A stretch of 64,000 bases of DNA from assembly GCA_027485695.1 (NCBI GenBank), contig JAIXQO010000001.1, positions 779,330-843,329 of the forward strand. The letters are read 5' to 3'. This document shows, piece by piece, positions 62,427 to 64,000 of this stretch. The stretch comes from Pseudomonadota bacterium (GTDB lineage Bacteria; Bdellovibrionota; UBA1018). A program made the position numbers and the translations under genes. The notes under the pieces were generated by a model. The model was given only the letters and a program-made list of their open reading frames with translations, ran no database searches and had not been told where the DNA came from. How positions within the stretch are numbered: position 1 is the first letter of the stretch; each line of letters begins with the position of its first letter.

Positions 62427-63077
62427 GTGGAGAGAACTCTTGCGCAGTGGAACCAGGTTTTTCGCGAAAAAATGTCCGGTGAACTCCACGGACCTCCCGA
62501 TCCCGCACATGATCTGGCTCATTTCGAGCGCGTGGTGAAAACAGCGCTGGAGCTCGCTCGTCAGGAAAATGCAAACGAGTCAATTGTCCTGCCTGCCGCA
62601 TGGTTTCATGACCTGGTGAATGTGCCTAAAAATGATCCGCGCCGCTCGCAAGCGAGCCGGCTGTCGGCTGAGGCCGCGGATCAGGTGCTCGATGAACTGG
62701 GATACGATTCGAGTCATCGAACGGAGATCAAGCACGCAATCGAGGCGCATAGTTACAGTGCGGACATCACGCCGACGACCCTAGAAGCAAAAATCGTTCA
62801 GGACGCCGATCGCTTGGATGGACTGGGTGCGATCGGAATCGCGCGTGTGTTTTCGGTGGGGGGGATGCTCGGGCGCAAAATCTACTCGCCTACTGATCCA
62901 CTCGGTGAGCGCGGGCGTACGCTGAATGACCTCGAATACACGGTCGATCATTTCTTCGTGAAACTGTTTAAGACGGTCGAGAAACTGAATACCTCAGCCG
63001 GACGCGCGGAGGGACTCCGCCGTGTGGAACTGATGAAGTCGTACCTCAGCGAGCTCAAGCGCGAATGCGAAATTTAG
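62427..63077 (+). CDS. HD-domain phosphohydrolase
   Basis: A GTG start at 62427 with a GGAG site gives 216 residues. The metal ligands of the HD superfamily are in place: H32 in HDLAHFERV, H61-D62 in AWFHDL, and D127 in QDADRLDGLGAIGIAR. The layout matches the YedJ/YpgQ group of small HD hydrolases, which act on nucleotides. It has no fused sensor domain and no obvious partner gene. Confidence 0.88.
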   Translation: MERTLAQWNQVFREKMSGELHGPPDPAHDLAHFERVVKTALELARQENANESIVLPAAWFHDLVNVPKNDPRRSQASRLSAEAADQVLDELGYDSSHRTEIKHAIEAHSYSADITPTTLEAKIVQDADRLDGLGAIGIARVFSVGGMLGRKIYSPTDPLGERGRTLNDLEYTVDHFFVKLFKTVEKLNTSAGRAEGLRRVELMKSYLSELKRECEI

Positions 63078-63150
63078 ACTAAGAACACAGCCTGTTTTAG
63101 CCAAAATTCCACGAACTTGAATGGGGCAGCGGTGGTAGGCTCCCGCCCAT

Positions 63151-63828
63151 ATGAGTTCGAGTATTTATCGTCGAGTCTTGCAGGCATTGATTGCGGTCTC
63201 CCTGACGGCCTCCTCGGCCCTGGCAAATAGTTTTTATTGTGAGCCCGTGTATCAGGCTCGCTATCAGAAACTCCAAGCACAGAAACCGCTTCGCACCGTC
63301 GGCAAAGTCGTGATCGGCCTAGGCGCGGGTGCCGCCGCTACGGCTGCGACGTTCTATGCAGGCAAGGCGATCAAAGGTCTCCCCGACGTGGTCGTAGAAA
63401 AAAACGATCCCGAAGTCCCGGGCCTGACCACCTCTGTAGCTACGAGCACCGAAGGCTGGGGACTCCTCGTTCAAATTGCCTCTCCCGTGGTCGGCGGAGC
63501 AGCCGGCGTGGGCGTGGGGCGTGCCGTCCTGAATCCAGAAGAGGGGCTCAAGTCAGCTTACCGCTTGCTCGCAAGCCTCGGCCAATCGCTCGAAAGTGAA
63601 GGCGGATTCTCTCCAATTGCGCATTTCTCAGCCGAACTCGGCTGGAAGAAAGGCAAGAGCGCGCGCTGGAACCAGTTCCTGGATGAGACGAAGGATCAGA
63701 ATGAGGTCACCCGCCTGCATTCGCTCCAAGATTGGCTCGCCAAGCTCGCGGCTGAGGATCATTTCTGCCGTGACGGCAAGGTGCTGGGTTTCCATCAGTT
63801 AGCTCAGTTCATTCGTAAGAAACTCTAA
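63151..63828 (+). CDS. Exported protein of unknown function
   Basis: The 225-aa product has a signal peptide (LIAVSLTASSALA, cleavage before NSFYCEP) and two Gly/Ala-rich hydrophobic segments (VGKVVIGLGAGAAATAATFYAG near 50-71, VGGAAGVGVGRAVL near 113-130) that may insert in a membrane. The C-terminal half is helical. No family was recognised. Confidence 0.65.
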   Translation: MSSSIYRRVLQALIAVSLTASSALANSFYCEPVYQARYQKLQAQKPLRTVGKVVIGLGAGAAATAATFYAGKAIKGLPDVVVEKNDPEVPGLTTSVATSTEGWGLLVQIASPVVGGAAGVGVGRAVLNPEEGLKSAYRLLASLGQSLESEGGFSPIAHFSAELGWKKGKSARWNQFLDETKDQNEVTRLHSLQDWLAKLAAEDHFCRDGKVLGFHQLAQFIRKKL

Positions 63829-63950
63829 CTGGCCGGAATCGCAGACTAATTCCAAAGGCGTTTCCCCTCCCAGGAATTCACTTTTGCGTCTAAAACCTGT
63901 TGTCATCCGGACCCGGAGCAGGTAAATACAGTGACTCTTCGTCAAGATGC

Positions 63951-64000
63951 GGATCCGTAGCTCAGTTGGATTAGAGCGCCACACTACGGATGTGGAGGTC
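63951..64000 (+). tRNA. tRNA-Arg (anticodon ACG), 3' end outside the window
   Basis: The 5' part starts GGATCCG-TAGCTC, has a D-loop with AGTTGGATTAGA, and an anticodon arm CCACA-CTACGGA-TGTGG with ACG. The window ends before the T-arm, so the acceptor stem cannot be checked. A34 would be read as inosine. Confidence 0.85.

Overview
The window looks like a chromosomal segment of a Gram-negative bacterium, most plausibly of the Bdellovibrionota or a related delta-proteobacteria-like lineage. This rests on gene content only: many short exported proteins of unknown function with clear signal peptides, several lipoproteins, a GYF_2 membrane protein beside two PilZ proteins, a HTH/coiled-coil protein beside an outer-membrane barrel, DUF2330, and otherwise standard bacterial housekeeping genes. 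Base composition looks near 50% GC over most of the window and visibly more AT-rich around 11.5-14.9 kb. No rRNA, CRISPR array or insertion sequence was seen.

Layout. 1-8037: end of an SDR gene, two convergent exported-protein genes sharing a bidirectional terminator, map (methionine aminopeptidase), a KefB-type antiporter, two small exported or membrane proteins, a BenE-type transporter and a GNAT-like protein. 8038-8127: tRNA-Ser(GGA). 8070-15020: an integrated element of about 6.9 kb bounded by a perfect 62-bp direct repeat, one copy of which is the 3' part of the tRNA gene. It carries a tyrosine integrase, a replication-type ATPase, a 59-aa excisionase-like protein and an XRE regulator (a translationally coupled leftward operon), a divergent gene of unknown function, a lipoprotein, a second XRE regulator that resembles restriction-modification controller (C) proteins with a C-box-like operator in front, and a tight three-gene cargo operon beginning with a TIGR04255-family protein. 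No methyltransferase or recognisable nuclease is present. This is the strongest candidate for an undescribed system in the window: a small satellite-like island whose cargo is placed next to a C-protein type switch.

15021-24913: structured non-coding DNA with possible att scars, exported proteins, a YiiX-like amidase operon, a TetR regulator, a haem-motif protein, an S33-type hydrolase and an Ohr/OsmC peroxidase. 24365-30007: GNAT, YheT-type hydrolase, then a LysR regulator divergent from a yceI - nitroreductase - NmrA reductase - DODA dioxygenase cluster, which looks like a quinone/catechol stress unit. 30162-34920: a tightly packed unit with a DUF2330 protein, an NqrB/RnfD-like membrane protein and a signal peptidase II domain fused to a HAMP module. 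34931-45906: exported proteins, an SDR, a patatin-like phospholipase, the HTH/coiled-coil and barrel pair, and a 1666-aa surface lipoprotein with Ig-like repeats and a propeller-like C-terminus. 45980-55264: ligA, a lipoprotein with three collar-like repeats, radA, a tandem DUF3592 pair, glpK and a formimidoylglutamase-like gene. 55288-64000: GYF_2-PilZ-PilZ cluster, small proteins, a 766-aa exported membrane protein, an HD phosphohydrolase and the start of tRNA-Arg(ACG).

Limits: all family calls come from reading motifs by eye. No alignment, HMM or structure search was run, and transmembrane counts and domain edges are approximate.
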